NCBI GenBank assembly: GCA_022592445.1
Contig: JABYQR010000197.1
Span: forward strand, 1-64,000
Source of the DNA: Cytidiella melzeri
Taxonomy: Eukaryota; Basidiomycota; Agaricomycetes; Polyporales; Irpicaceae
Reading direction: 5' to 3'
Length of the DNA: 64,000 bases
The position numbers were made by a program, and so were the translations under genes. Positions 14,353 through 25,279 of this stretch are shown in pieces (the first letter of the stretch is position 1; each line of letters opens with the position of its first letter). The notes below the pieces were generated by a model that was not told the origin of the DNA, ran no database searches, and was given only the letters and a program-made list of their open reading frames with translations.

Positions 14353-16102
14353 ATGAACTTCATCGACGCTTATGATATCACTGGCCCCGTAGCTACATCA
14401 ACGCGAGAGGGTCCAGAGCCCACGCTCAACGAGGAGGTCAACGAAGTCGTCGGTCAGCTCAGCCGGTTCTGGGGTGGGTTCAGGAAACAGGTCAGCGCAA
14501 TATAGCTTGTCCTCGGCCAACAACGTGTCATACTACATCCTTTCAGAGTCAAACTGTGCTTGAGACTGCTCGCAAAGACCTGACTCAAGCCGTTTCCAAC
14601 GCGCAGAAGGAGCTCACCAAGCTGACTGCGGAGCCAGAAACTGGTGCTGGTGCGACGACCGATGGGACACCACTGGCAGAAGCAGTAGGAGACACCGCTG
14701 CTGGCCCCTCAACAGCGAGATCACCTTCCGATGCGCCAAGTTCGTCGTCGGAAGACACGCAAACAACTCCGACAGGACCAAGGCACAATCGCAGTGTCTC
14801 AGTCTCTGCTACTGCTCAGAACCTCTTCTCCCGATTACATGCATCTCTTCCTGCCGATCTTGCCTCGACTGTACAGGCTAAGCTACCTGAATCTATCAAG
14901 CAGGGTGCTGGATCCATCGACTTTGCCCAGCTACGGACGACGCTGACGTCTGAATTTTATCGAGTGCAGGATATCACTCGGACACAAGCGGAGGAGTATG
15001 CGCACAAGAGCGAGGAGCTTCTACGAGATGCTGGCGAGTTCCTCAAGGATGCAGTCAAAGTAGTCCCACCAGAGAGCGGAACCGCTACACCAGGTGTTCT
15101 GTGGGATGGTACGGATATATGGATGTTGCCGGATATGGCTTACACGTCCTCTACTGTGGACTCGAAAGGGAAAGGGAAGGAGAAGGATATCAAGTCAAGC
15201 GCGGAAGGGCTGAGAGCCGTAGCGACGAGGGCGGAAGCTCTGTTGAAGCAGTTGAGGAGTGATCCGGAGGTGGTTAAGGCAGACCCTGAAGCAGATGAGA
15301 AGGCAGCGCAGATGTGGAAGGAGTGGTGCAGCAAAGAAATTGGGGCTAAGGACGGTGGTATCGATAATCCCGACTGGTTGGCCGCTGTAAGCGCAGCGTT
15401 AGCTGATCCCGCTGATGGCGCTGCTTTGCAGAAGACTGTGGATACCTTGGGCAAGTCGTTTATTCCATCGTCATTGAGCTCATAAAGCTTACAATTGCTC
15501 CTGAATAGTACCTTCCGTTATGAGTCGCGAGACGTTCTGGACAAGATACTTCTTCCGTGTATATCAGGTTGAGAGTGAAGAACGGAGACGGAAGGCTCTT
15601 CTTCAGGGTGAGCCCGCTTCTATCCACTAGATTTGATCCTGCTAACAGATTGCGCTGTGCAGGCACCGTCGAGAGCGAGGAGGACTTTGACTGGGAGAGT
15701 GAGGATGAAGAATCGGTTGACAAGTCAGTCACTCCCCAAGCACGCGCGGAAAGCCTCGCAGAGTCCACCAAGACCTTGACTGCTGTAAAATCGGTATCTG
15801 CTACCAGCGGCACGAACAGCAGAGTTAGCAGTGAGGATGGCAGCTACGATGTCGTATCGTCCCAGGTCAGCAGCAACGCAGGTGATTCGAAACCTGAGCA
15901 TCGAGCTGGGAGTGATGACGAGGAGGAGGAGGACACTGATGACGGAGAAGATGAGGACAGTGAAGAGGAAGAAGACGAGGATGACGAGGAAGATGAGGAA
16001 GACGAGGAGGAGGAACGTCCGAGGACGCAAGAGCCCAAGACCAAGGCACCCGCTAGGCAGGCGAAGGAAGGAGACGACGACGACGACAGCGACTGGGAGT
16101 AA
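14353..16102 (+). CDS. BSD-domain protein with acidic C-terminal tail
   Basis: BSD domains occur in TFIIH core subunits, synapse-associated proteins and yeast Dos2; this one most resembles the last, non-TFIIH group. Exon 1 starts MNFIDAYDITGP and ends GGFRKQ. After an intron the long second exon carries SQTVLETARKDLTQAVSNAQ, a low-complexity Ser/Thr linker and the region before the BSD fold. The BSD core is FYRVQ, then DEKAAQMWKEWCSKE, then after an intron VMSRETFWTRYFFRVY with the diagnostic Phe-Trp pair. The intron between TL and VPSVMSRE (15451-15508) has a GC donor (GCAAGT), otherwise the frame would stop at 15485. A last intron precedes GTVESEEDFDWES. The tail is a run of Glu/Asp and ends DDDDDSDWE. 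Molecular role is unknown. Confidence 0.82.
15451..15508 (+). other. GC-AG intron
   Basis: The donor is GCAAGT and the acceptor is AATAG, length 58 nt. Removing it joins ACC TTG G to TA CCT TCC and restores the BSD core (FWTRYFF). Reading through stops 15 codons later. Confidence 0.75.
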
Positions 16103-16548
16103 AGTTAGTGTGAGGAACAGTGGCATGTATGTTCTTGTGTAACTTGTACTGTGCGACCATGGCGTCGTGTATGCTTTATATTTGCGGCTAAGATGACAGG
16201 CCGAACTTGATGGTGGCGTACCGACCAAATTTAGGCGGCGAGTCCAAGAGGTTTCGCTTCGTCGCAGTCCGCGCTTTCTCCACAAATAATCTGACTACCG
16301 ATAGGAAGATGGTTCCTCGGTGCTCGGGCCAAGGACATTATGGTGCAGAAACTATGTATCGCATTCATGTAATTCCGTGGTTCCATTAAGTCATCTTCCC
16401 TTACTCGACCGGACCTGTATATTCACCTTCAAGTCTATAACACTACTATCATCGCAGTGCGAGTGAATCCTCATTCAGCCCATTTGCTGTCATACCTTGA
16501 TACCTGAGTCGTATCGACCTCAGATGGAACTGAACGGTTTGCCATGGT
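16103..16548. other. Convergent intergenic region
   Basis: Two genes converge here, so it should hold both 3' untranslated regions. Nothing else is seen. Confidence 0.5.
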
Positions 16549-18040
16549 CTAGTTACCACTGCGCCATCTCCTCACACTTTCCTCATCCTTCCAGATCTCT
16601 CTGAACTGCTGATTGCGCTTGAGACACGCATCCACGCCTGAGACAACACGCGCCTCTCCCTGCCTCCTCGCACCCTTAACCAGCGCAGACGAACGCGGAA
16701 TGCGCTCCGCTTCCATCTCTGTGAACACTGTTTCGAGTGTCTCGGTGGACGGCGGGGCGGACGAGGGGTTGTGCTTCTCGAGGAGGTCGGCAAGCATGTC
16801 GACGTCTTCGAGCGCTTGGTTTGCGCCTTGTCCTAGATGCTAGATGGAAGGCGTTGGTCGTGATATAGAAGATTGGAAGCGGACCATTTTATACTCACTG
16901 GACTAGTGGGGTGAGCCGCGTCCCCGATGAGGATGACGCGACCTTTGTGCCATGCCTTGAGCTCCGGACGGTCATATAGCCCGTACTGTGCAGAGATATC
17001 AAAGGTTATAGTACGACACTGTCTTGGGATAGAACAAGTGACTGACCTTGGTGATACGTTCCGTGGATTTGATGAGTTCGGAAATGCCGTAATCCCAAGC
17101 CGCAACGGGCGAGTTCCTGATCTCGTCTGCCAAAATATTGTTAACCGTGTTCCAGGTTTCCTTCATAGATTCTGGCTCTCGTTGTGTCATCCTAAAGCGT
17201 GCGTTTTCAATATTGTCGCTTTTGTGAGAAGAATTGAACACGTACGCCCAGCCCATGTGAGTGCTGCTCACTGGTAGAGCGATCACATGCGCTCCATCTC
17301 CGAAGACATTGATCAGCGAGTGTGGGCCCTTCAACGATTCGGGAATGAGAGTGATCCCACCCGTCTGTGAATGTCAGGTTCGGCAATGAGCCTCAAACAA
17401 AGAACATGGTACGAGTGGACAGTGGACTTCTTACTTGTGACAGGCCCGTGTAATCAGCTTTCTGTTCTCCAAACAGACAGCTTCTTGTGTTGCTGTGCAA
17501 TCCATCGCTCCCGACGACGAAGCTAGCTGTATCTTCCGAACCGTTGTCGAACTTCACAGTCACAAAGTCTTCATGTTGTTGCAAACCTACGAGTTTATGG
17601 TCCCACTTGATTTCGACGCCATGCTTCTGCGCCATGTTGATGATGGCGTGGTGCAAGGCAGAGCGGCGGACACCAACAGAACGGTGCCTACCCGGAGGAG
17701 GAGGACTGACGGGAGTGGAAAGCATCAAGCCCTCGTCTCCTTCGACAGTGGAGTAAGTCATCATCTTCTCGATTTCAGCAGATTCCAGGGTGTCTAGCAG
17801 CCCCGGAACCTTTGCGAGGACAGCGAGGCCGTTGCTCGACACACTACAGTAACTAGCCTTCAGCTAACTTCCTATAACGTTCGCCAAAGCAAGAGCTTAC
17901 CCGTGCCCGATGCCTCTATCCCCCACGCCCGACGTACGTTCGTACACGACAGGCGCGTACCTTTTGATCTTCAGGAGTGTAGCGAGCACAGGCCCAGCTA
18001 TACCTGCACCTACAATGATGACTTTCGCACCAGACGCCAT
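16549..18040 (-). CDS. FAD-dependent aromatic monooxygenase (salicylate hydroxylase-like)
   Basis: Class A flavoprotein monooxygenases hydroxylate aromatic substrates using NAD(P)H and oxygen. The first exon begins MASGAKVIIVGAGIAGPVLA, an N-terminal FAD-binding GxGxxG fold. It is followed by the YERT acidic end of beta-2 and, in later exons, RRSALHHAI, the FVVGSDGLHSNTR signature (DG motif) and GRVILIGDAAHPTSP followed after an intron by HLGQGANQALEDVDML (GD motif and flavin contact). The C-terminus ends WRSGN. Five or more introns are present. There is no signal peptide, so it is probably cytosolic. The substrate cannot be told from sequence. The small peptide gene lies about 1 kb upstream in the opposite direction; I see no other biosynthetic gene nearby. 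Confidence 0.9.
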
Positions 18041-18600
18041 CGTACTAAACACGCCTGTTTGTGGTTGAGTGTTGTGTGTGATATAGGTGGGAAGAAGAGT
18101 GAGGTACTTCGTGTTCGTCGACGCTCGTAGTTATCTGCTGTTTATGTTGATAATCTCGATGGGCCCAAAACCACCGTACTTTAATTCAAGTCGCTGGGGT
18201 ACTGCGTGTACTGACTGCGATCTACATGCGATGCAATAATAATATCAGTGTTGGACTAACCAAAGTCTTATATTATTGATACCTTGTTGTTCCTGCTGTT
18301 TGCATTGGCAGTCGCTTCGCAGTACATATCCTATACTTTTTGCTATGTGGTCAATGCAAAACCTTGAGTGCATGTTCCACCGTGACTACTGGAGGTTTCT
18401 GAGCTGACCACGGCCGCCAAGGTCATCGAAACTGACACACTAGAATGATAAGTAGTAATTACGTCATCAGCTTATTGTTATCGAAAATGTCCTCTGCATT
18501 TTGTCGTTCGAACGTCGATGGGACGTCATCACTCAACAATATTGACCACCTAGCCACCATTTGACCACGATCAACGACGAACGACCAAAACTTCGCAATT
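18041..18600. other. Divergent intergenic region
   Basis: Lies between the monooxygenase and the small gene at 18601. AT-rich in the middle; no further gene is recognised. Confidence 0.45.
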
Positions 18601-18907
18601 ATGTGTACTGTAAGTGTCAGGATAGATGATGGCATTCTTTCTGAATACTGAACCTCGAATAAATACCCATAAATAACGTTATACTTCTATACTAATGACA
18701 CTTCACTCAGCCCGGTCGACAGCACGGTCCTCCCGTTCAACGCGACGAATCATCAGGTTGCTGAAAGCTTGTGTGTCACCGACGCACGCATCATGAAACA
18801 CGCCTGTAACAGGCACGACTGAAGACGAGCTACGCGCCTTGCTACGGCTTATCTTCGAAATTGGCCACGTTGACGAGTGTCTCGGATTGTTTCAGCCTGC
18901 ATCGTGA
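18601..18907 (+). CDS. Possible small three-exon protein, unknown function
   Basis: A putative 49-residue protein. Exon 1 is MCT (18601-18609), followed by an intron with a GTAAGT donor. Exon 2 codes for PGRQHGPPVQRDESS and exon 3 for TTEDELRALLRLIFEIGH to the end LGLFQPAS. The third exon looks strongly protein-like, an amphipathic helix. The donor of intron 2 would be GTTGCT, which is weak. Without splicing the frame stops shortly after ESSGC. No signal peptide or known domain is seen. It lies about 170 nt upstream of the secreted peptide gene. The call rests on the coding look of exon 3 and the sensible intron sizes. Confidence 0.4.
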
Positions 18908-18952
18908 CTGTTGGTCATTCATACTTCCTTTAGGGGAGATAACGAAAAGCCA

Positions 18953-18958
18953 TATAAA
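18953..18958 (+). promoter_or_regulatory. TATA box of the secreted peptide gene
   Basis: TATAAA lies 119 nt upstream of the ATG at 19077. A start site about 30 nt further on would exclude the upstream ATG near 18970. Confidence 0.5.
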
Positions 18959-19076
18959 GAATCGTGTCAATGCAGAGACACTCAATCCACTGTTCATTAA
19001 CACACCGTGAGTCGTTCGTGGAGACTCCGACGTCCCTCATACTCATACTCCCATCAGCGCTCCATCATCAATCGAT

Positions 19077-19273
19077 ATGCAGTTCAAGGCCGCTGTCTTC
19101 CTTGTTGCGCTGTTCACCGCTGCTGTTGTGGCCAGCCCTGTCCCTGCAGACGAAGGCGTTATTGCCAAGTAAGTCCAAGTATGCTAGGCTGGCAATGTCG
19201 GTAACTAATGGTGGATCACTTCTGTCATTGCAGGAGACAGCAAGGAGGTTGCTATCCGCTCAAGTGCCCCTAA
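19077..19273 (+). CDS. Precursor of a small secreted Kex2-type peptide
   Basis: Two exons (19077-19168 and 19234-19273) encode 43 residues. Residues 1-19 or 20 form a clean signal peptide (MQFKAAVFLVALFTAAVVAS). A short acidic pro-segment (PVPADEGVIA) ends in Lys-Arg, the classical Kex2 site. What remains is an 11-residue product, QQGGCYPLKCP, with two cysteines able to form a disulfide loop and an N-terminal Gln able to become pyroglutamate. The intron (GTAAGT...CAG) splits the Lys codon of the Lys-Arg site, so the mature peptide sits alone on exon 2. There is no CaaX box, so it is not a lipidated mating pheromone. A TATA box lies at a suitable distance. Possible roles are signalling, effector or RiPP-like peptide; none can be assigned. 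Confidence 0.65.
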
Positions 19274-20605
19274 ACACCCAGCCCGCATATGTTTGGCATG
19301 TCTGAGTCTCTGATCTGCCCCAACATTCTGACCGCAGGCGTAACGTTTCTCATTCGCTTTGCGTCTTTGTGCTGTTCGGCATTCCTCAGAGGGCGCATAC
19401 ATGTGCTGCAGGAGCAGTAGAGTAGCTCTAAGCAAGAATTGTAACTCTGGATTTACCCATTTTGCCTATAATTTGACCTGCCAGTGGGCGAGAACTGAAG
19501 CTTTCGTTTATTTCAACATTACAATCAAACGTCTCTCGTCCTCGATACAAACCACACTCGGTCAGAGCTTTCACACCTCGACCTCGGTCTCGAGTGGCGT
19601 GAAATTGTGAATGCCAGAACGACTTATCATGAGTTTAATGTATCACCGTCCGTACACATACATGCCCAAAATGACATCAGAAAGAAATCTGCCCATACCA
19701 CCGTCGTTTATTATGACACTATCATCCAATCCGCAATATCCTGACTTCCAAGCTCAGTTTGTCTGACGTTGCCTATGCGGAGGATTATGACTTGGCCTTA
19801 TCATTGAATTCACCAACCCAAGGCGCAGGCTGGCGGATGTCATCGTGTCCTCCTTTGTCCACTGCTGAAGGTTGCCACTGCGAACGTGTGCTAAAGAGCA
19901 GCTGTACTTGTCGGACCCATGCTCGTCTGCGACGCTGCACAGTCGCTTGAACGACGCATACAAGTGTTGTATGGTATCTGTCACGCTACGCAGTCGTTCC
20001 TTGCAGTCGGGGGTCCGCCAATGACCACAGCCACGCTGTCCGGATTAGCGAGGTGTGGGAGGACCACCTCTACTTTTTTTTTGAGGGGACGGTACTCGAA
20101 GTTGGAATGTCATGGAATATTGCATGCATCTCGCTGCGTTTGTGAGAGACCGTCCGTCTCACCTGCCAACTGCCAACGTAAGTAAAAGTTGGCAGTTCGA
20201 GTTGAGCTCACGGCGTGGACAATCGCGTTGACGACTTTTGCCGCGTATCTGACTCCGTCCACCTTCACAACCTTCAAAATCCAGAGACAGAGCCTCCACG
20301 CGTCGACGCTGAGGACCTGGGAGCTTCATCAATGCGACCCCTCGGTCCAGCTCTTGATAAAGGGGCACGGTCCATGGCAATCGTATGCGAGTTCAGCCTT
20401 CCCATCGGCGACGACGCTCAGTCATCTGTGTATGGTCTCAATCCCTCTGGTGAGCAAAACCGTGATACATAAGTGTACAACTTCGAAAGCTAGATTTACG
20501 CATACTCAGATTATACCAGCAGTCTCGCGTAACATAGTGAGGAATATAGCGTCTTTAACTAAAGTAGACATCGACCTCAATATCGCTCGGATTCAAATAG
20601 CAACG
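19274..20605. other. Intergenic, no gene recognised
   Basis: The longest open frame (20189-20725, plus strand) overlaps the last exons of the G-alpha gene and has no recognisable domain. The rest holds only short frames without protein-like composition. Confidence 0.45.
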
Positions 20606-22564
20606 CTAGCTCTTACCTCGTGCAAGCAAACCACCCATAAAGGCAGTGTCCTGCACGGTGGAGGTCAATTCGAGTGTAGTAGCAAAGGCAGCTCGGATAG
20701 ACTCACAATAGCAGTTGAGGTGTGAATGTGCAGCTGCCGAGATTCGGTGGAGCAATGCTTGTGTACGGCATGAAACTTGCGTTTGCAGTCTACGAGCAGG
20801 GTGCTCAGCATATATATATATATTGCTAGCTCTGAATCGGGACTTACATAGGGCAATGCTCTCAGCGTCGTTAGGTTGACCCTTGTAAAGAGAAACATAC
20901 GAAGAGAACTGTACTCCTGCAAAGTCAAAGGTCATTGACAGTCACTGTCGTCGAAAGCAAGCCGAGCATTGCACGAACCAGCGTCCAGCTTTTTCTGCAA
21001 CAAATCCATCTTATTCAAGAATAATATGAATGTCGCATTCGCTAGGAGCTTGCTGTTGCAAACTTGCTTCCACAATTCAAACGAGTCCAGCTGAAGCACT
21101 GCGTCAGCCACTCGGTGAGTGACACCAATGGGTGACCCAATGGCTTACCATGCAGTTCACCGACGGATCTTCTGGGAGGAATACATCAAAGTTCGACATG
21201 GGGGATAGGAAGATCATAGCGTTGACTGGGCAACTGAAGTCAACAGGTGTTTTTGTTTCAAGGTATATGAAGCACACACCGTCATCAAAATACGCAGTCC
21301 ATACAGCTGATAGAACAATTTTTCAGATGAATGCCACAGCTTTAGCAGGACATGGGCTTAAACATACCTCTCTGACCACGGCGACCCTCAACGTCGTAGA
21401 ATATCCACTCCTTCCCTACAACCGACACTTGAGCTCGGAGAAGCAAGCGACTGTCGCCACACGATGATTTTCACATACCGTTCTCCATCATCAAGCGATG
21501 TTCTTCGACGCCTATTGTCTGTACGCGCGCTCGCAAAATATCTTCCGCCGTTGGCATGTATCTCGTGGATGCAATCCGAGCTGCATTGTTCATGAAACTA
21601 GTGCATCGCGCGTAAGGCTTAAGCGTCAAAGTACGCTGCGGTGCACAACGTTACAGCTCACAAGATATGAGAATCCTCCATAATCGCCAGCCGTTTCCGT
21701 AGTTCTGCATGCACCGTCATATCCGCCCATAGCGCTACTATATCGTCTCTGCACGCATCCAAAACATGCCGCGCATCTTGTAGTTCGTCCTGAGTCGAAG
21801 AAGTGGGTCTCTTCAGTCTTGCCAACGCCTTCCATCCAGGTCGTGCTCGCAAAGACGTATCAAGAGACCTGCTCTCCGTACTGGAGCGCTCAAAAAAGGC
21901 ATCAAAGTCGTCTGAGATGCTGGAACCTCCCGCAGGTGACTGTGGCTGGGTATCTGGGGCTATCCTCCCGTGCAACATGAGCTCGACTTGCCGTAACGGC
22001 GACAGCCTCATACGCAATGCCCGCACAGGGTCAAGAATAGCTGGCGAGACATTTGACTGAGTTCTGCTGACTGATGACGAATTACTCGATGCAGGGTTGG
22101 GTGTCAATATTTCGAGGATGTAGTTGACGGCGCGGACGAGGTTGTAGTGGACGACGGCGCGCCATGCCTCTGCTTCGGCCTCGAATGCCTTCGGAGCAAA
22201 CAGTAGTTGGAAGTTCTTGAGCAGGGTCGACTTGCCTGCCTCCGACTGACCTAATGATTGGGGGGAGAAAGCTATGAGGGTCGACAGGGCGTCAGATGAA
22301 CGGAAGTATACGCACCTAGGAGGAGAAGCTTCGCCTGAGGCCGAGATTTCCTCATCTCCAGCCTTTCCAACTCAATCTGACGGTCTATCTCATCGCTTTC
22401 GAGAGGTCGTGATGAATTTAACGCAGAAAGAGGGATCAGCCTCACACATACTTTATTCTCTTTGCCTCTCTCTCTTGCTCAAGACGGGCTTCCGAGGGTT
22501 CTCCGTTGTGCGAAAAAGTCCGGGGAGGCCAATCTGCGCTCAGGCTTGGCCTGCTTGCACGCAT
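20606..22564 (-). CDS. Divergent G-protein alpha subunit
   Basis: G-alpha subunits relay seven-helix receptor signals at the plasma membrane. The start at 22564 gives MRASRPSLS, then a helix EREAKRINDEIDRQIELERL and the P-loop LLLGQSEAGKST. The helical domain follows (AWRAVVHYNLVRAVNYILEIL) and is enlarged by a Ser-rich insert. Switch I reads RVQTIGVEEH. The DxGGQR motif of switch II reads YDVEGRRGQR, so Gly202, Gln204, Ser206 and Glu207 (Gi1 numbering) are changed and the catalytic Gln is Arg. NKxD is present as FLNKMDLLQKKL. The TCAT region is weak (HLNCYCES in the best frame). The C-terminus ends GLLARGKS. The N-terminus lacks the usual MGxxxS myristoylation motif. At least seven introns are present; those at the 3' end are the least certain. 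An AT microsatellite lies in one intron (about 20810-20823). Confidence 0.85.
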
Positions 22565-23695
22565 ATACAAGGCGGGTGCGGAAAGTAGAAAAAGAGGAGT
22601 GAAGAGAGCGAATGGAAAGGTGGTGCGATGGGCTAGGAGCGTGTACCAAGTGCGTACGGAATATTAAACAGGTTAAAGATGTCTGAGCTGGCTGTTTGTC
22701 ATTGCAGACTAGCTAGCCTTGCAGCAGCTAAAACCATTTGGGCCCCGAGACCGGATCCCATAGAAAACTAAGCCCTCCTCCCCATGGAGCGACCCCGCTG
22801 TTGTAACGCAGCCCCAACGAGACAGCCATGCCCTAGGTATGCTAGCGGCAAGCTGCGTCGAGCCCAAGACAGAGATGCTGGCCGTGGCCTGCAAGGTGCT
22901 CAGCAGCCGATCATTTGTGCGCGCGGGTACTGTAGGTGTAAGTCCAATTTACCTCAATAGGCACTGCAGGAGATGCTCCACAACGCTAGGCAGACTAGGG
23001 AAATAGCCAGCTGAGACACGTACGAAGAGCACGCCGTCGGTCGGGAGTAGGCGTTGTACGTACCTCGGCTGCTTTGCAAGAAGATACGTTCTTCGACATG
23101 CAGACACAACGCCTACTGTACATGTCAGCACAACTATCGGAGATATCTGGATATGCTGCGGATGTCAGTCTTGATGGTGATCGAGTACACACTGAAAGTC
23201 ATACTCGTGTAGAACATGTTTCAACGGAGATGCAAGAGCATCTCTGCCGGTATTACTCGAGGAAGTGCTTTTTGCGCATAAAGTAGTAACCAAGAAAGAC
23301 GAGACACGAAAGTACCCGTAGACAGTGGTATGACGCAGTAAAGACAGATGTCTACGTGCTGCTGTAGTACACAAAATAATGAGAGTGAACGGTCGAATAG
23401 CATGGTGTGCGAAAGCAGGTAACATTGCGCTAAAAGTACAAATGGCGAGAACCACACCGACAGCCAGAGGGGGGAAAAGGCGACGCAGAGAAACATAAAT
23501 TCCCGAGAGCAGGAATGAATAAATAATGCTAGGGAAGAGTATCCTGTAGCTATACCAAGGGTTCAACCTTATCGAAGAAGACGACGGTCATGAACATCAT
23601 CGCACACGACCACTTTGTCGAAAGAGCACGCACCAATCTTCTATACCACCCAGTGCAAACCAGCGCACATCGATCTCAACAGATCGCTACTGCCT
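22565..23695. other. Intergenic, no gene recognised
   Basis: Lies between two minus-strand genes. A minus-strand frame at 23165-23566 is hydrophobic but has no domain and sits where the 3' end of a neighbour or a promoter is expected. Confidence 0.45.
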
Positions 23696-25279
23696 TCACC
23701 GGGCGTTCTTCGCCCTCATAACTCTGTCGTATGATTCTGCCAGAGGATTGCGATACGCCAGCATCGTAAGATGGGCGTTTAGATATGGAGGTGGGAGTAA
23801 AGGATGTATGCTCTCCATCTGTGCATTGTGCTCGACTGGAGGGAAGTGTATGACCATCTGCTGAAGCGGGGTCTTTGGCGGCGATGGCGCGGGTCGCCGG
23901 CTGAGATGGCTAGACAGGGAAGCAAAGGTAGAGGAAGTAGAGGTCGTCCTCTGGCGGTCGTTATTCGACGCCTTCGTCAGTTGGGCATAACTAGCAGAAG
24001 GCTGTAGCTGTTGACCATTCGGTATTGTGGCGACCGAACTTCGTGAACTCGTGGACGATCTTCTCAATTGTCTCGAAGCCTCGGACACTGTAGGTGAAGG
24101 ATGTGATAGCACTGGTGAGGGTGCGGTTGCATGCATACTGAGAGTTGGTGACACAGTTCGCATACTTGTGGGTGACGACTGGATCGACATCTCGGTAGAA
24201 GTAGGCTCAGCGGGAACAGTTGTGAGAGGAGCCAGCGGGACGGGTTTTGCCGAACCGAGAACGGCACCATAGCCGATGGAGTTTGCGCGTATGAGAGGAT
24301 GGGGACGTAGGGGATGAGTTGAGGAACTATGGATGGAATTGATAGAGGGAGGTCGAGTCATAGGGCGTTTGAATTCGTCTGGAGACCTACGAGGAGGAGA
24401 GTGAGTCTCCGAGCGTGCCTTAGTGGCAGGAGGGGTTGCAGGTAATGGCTGAGTATCGAGTTGTTGAGGAATGGTATATGTTTGATGCAAACGAGGGGAC
24501 TCTACAGGCTGCGGAGCCTGAGGAACATAGTCTCGTGCTGTCAAATGAGCATCACTGACGCCTTTTGCCAGTTGAGCGACCTCGTCCTGTCGTGCGGCGT
24601 TGTCTACGCGGGGAAGATCAGCTATTTCCGCGCGAGGAGTTGGGAGATCCTGCTTGGCGAAGCCAGTGACGACAAAGGCATTTGGAGGGAAACGCGGCTT
24701 CTCGACGGGAGTTACTCCCACTTCGCTGGTAGACTCGTTGTTGGGTGTCGCTGCCCCGCTCTCGGAAGATATCCATTCATCGTCATCTTGTTCAGGCGGG
24801 CTTGCGATGGAAAAGTCTGCCTTGTGCTTGGGTCCACTCTTCGTACTCGAAGTACCGGAGGGACGACGAAGGGGTGGCCCTGCGGAATGTTCTTTCTGCT
24901 GTAATCTAACACTGCTGCTATTGCGAGCTATGTGAGTGGTACTTCGACTGTGGCCGTTGGTCTGTACGTGGAAAATTACTATGCACAGTTCTCCGCGGAT
25001 GCAAAATGAAAAACGCACCTCCAGCTGGTGAGTCTTCTTCTGTTTATCAGGATATCTTGCGGGCGCTGGTTCCTTTGCAGTTAGCTGCAAATTATTCAAC
25101 CCTAGCCTCGATCCTCCTCCCGATGACCCTCTCGAATGCGTGCGAGTTAACCCTCCTCCAGCGCGGTGTGTGTGAGCTTTGGGTGCCATGGCGGAGAGGG
25201 AGGTTGTTGTGGTAGAGCGTTGAAGGGGACGGCTCAGGCTGCTGACGCCAGCGCTCTCCAGATTAGTCACCGCGTGCAT
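23696..25279 (-). CDS. Low-complexity protein resembling TORC1 subunit Tco89
   Basis: The product is about 500 residues, rich in Ser, Pro and Thr, and probably mostly disordered. Two starts are possible: 25279 (MHAVTNLES) or 25189 (MAPKAHTHRAGG); the latter looks more natural. A 57-nt in-frame intron with GT-AG ends probably lies near 24965-25020. Conserved-looking islands are LTRTHSRGSSGGGSRLGLNN, KADFSIASPPEQ and DDDEWISSESGAATPN, which resemble the N-terminal signature of the fungal Tco89 family, a TORC1 component. The C-terminal island is PLLPPPYLNAHLTMLAYRNP, ending MRAKNAR. The Tco89 assignment is from memory of the motif and should be treated as tentative. It is divergent from UTP6 and shares a short promoter with it. 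Confidence 0.6.
   Translation of the reverse strand: MHAVTNLESAGVSSLSRPLQRSTTTTSLSAMAPKAHTHRAGGGLTRTHSRGSSGGGSRLGLNNLQLTAKEPAPARYPDKQKKTHQLEVRFSFCIRGELCIVIFHVQTNGHSRSTTHIARNSSSVRLQQKEHSAGPPLRRPSGTSSTKSGPKHKADFSIASPPEQDDDEWISSESGAATPNNESTSEVGVTPVEKPRFPPNAFVVTGFAKQDLPTPRAEIADLPRVDNAARQDEVAQLAKGVSDAHLTARDYVPQAPQPVESPRLHQTYTIPQQLDTQPLPATPPATKARSETHSPPRRSPDEFKRPMTRPPSINSIHSSSTHPLRPHPLIRANSIGYGAVLGSAKPVPLAPLTTVPAEPTSTEMSIQSSPTSMRTVSPTLSMHATAPSPVLSHPSPTVSEASRQLRRSSTSSRSSVATIPNGQQLQPSASYAQLTKASNNDRQRTTSTSSTFASLSSHLSRRPAPSPPKTPLQQMVIHFPPVEHNAQMESIHPLLPPPYLNAHLTMLAYRNPLAESYDRVMRAKNAR

Noticed and set aside
15844..16044. Minus-strand poly-Ser frame
   Set aside because: It is the complement of the Glu/Asp-rich tail codons of the BSD gene.
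20189..20725. 178-codon plus-strand frame
   Set aside because: No domain, and it overlaps the 3' exons of the G-alpha gene on the other strand.
23165..23566. Hydrophobic minus-strand frame of 133 codons
   Set aside because: No domain or splice support; lies in a likely untranslated region.
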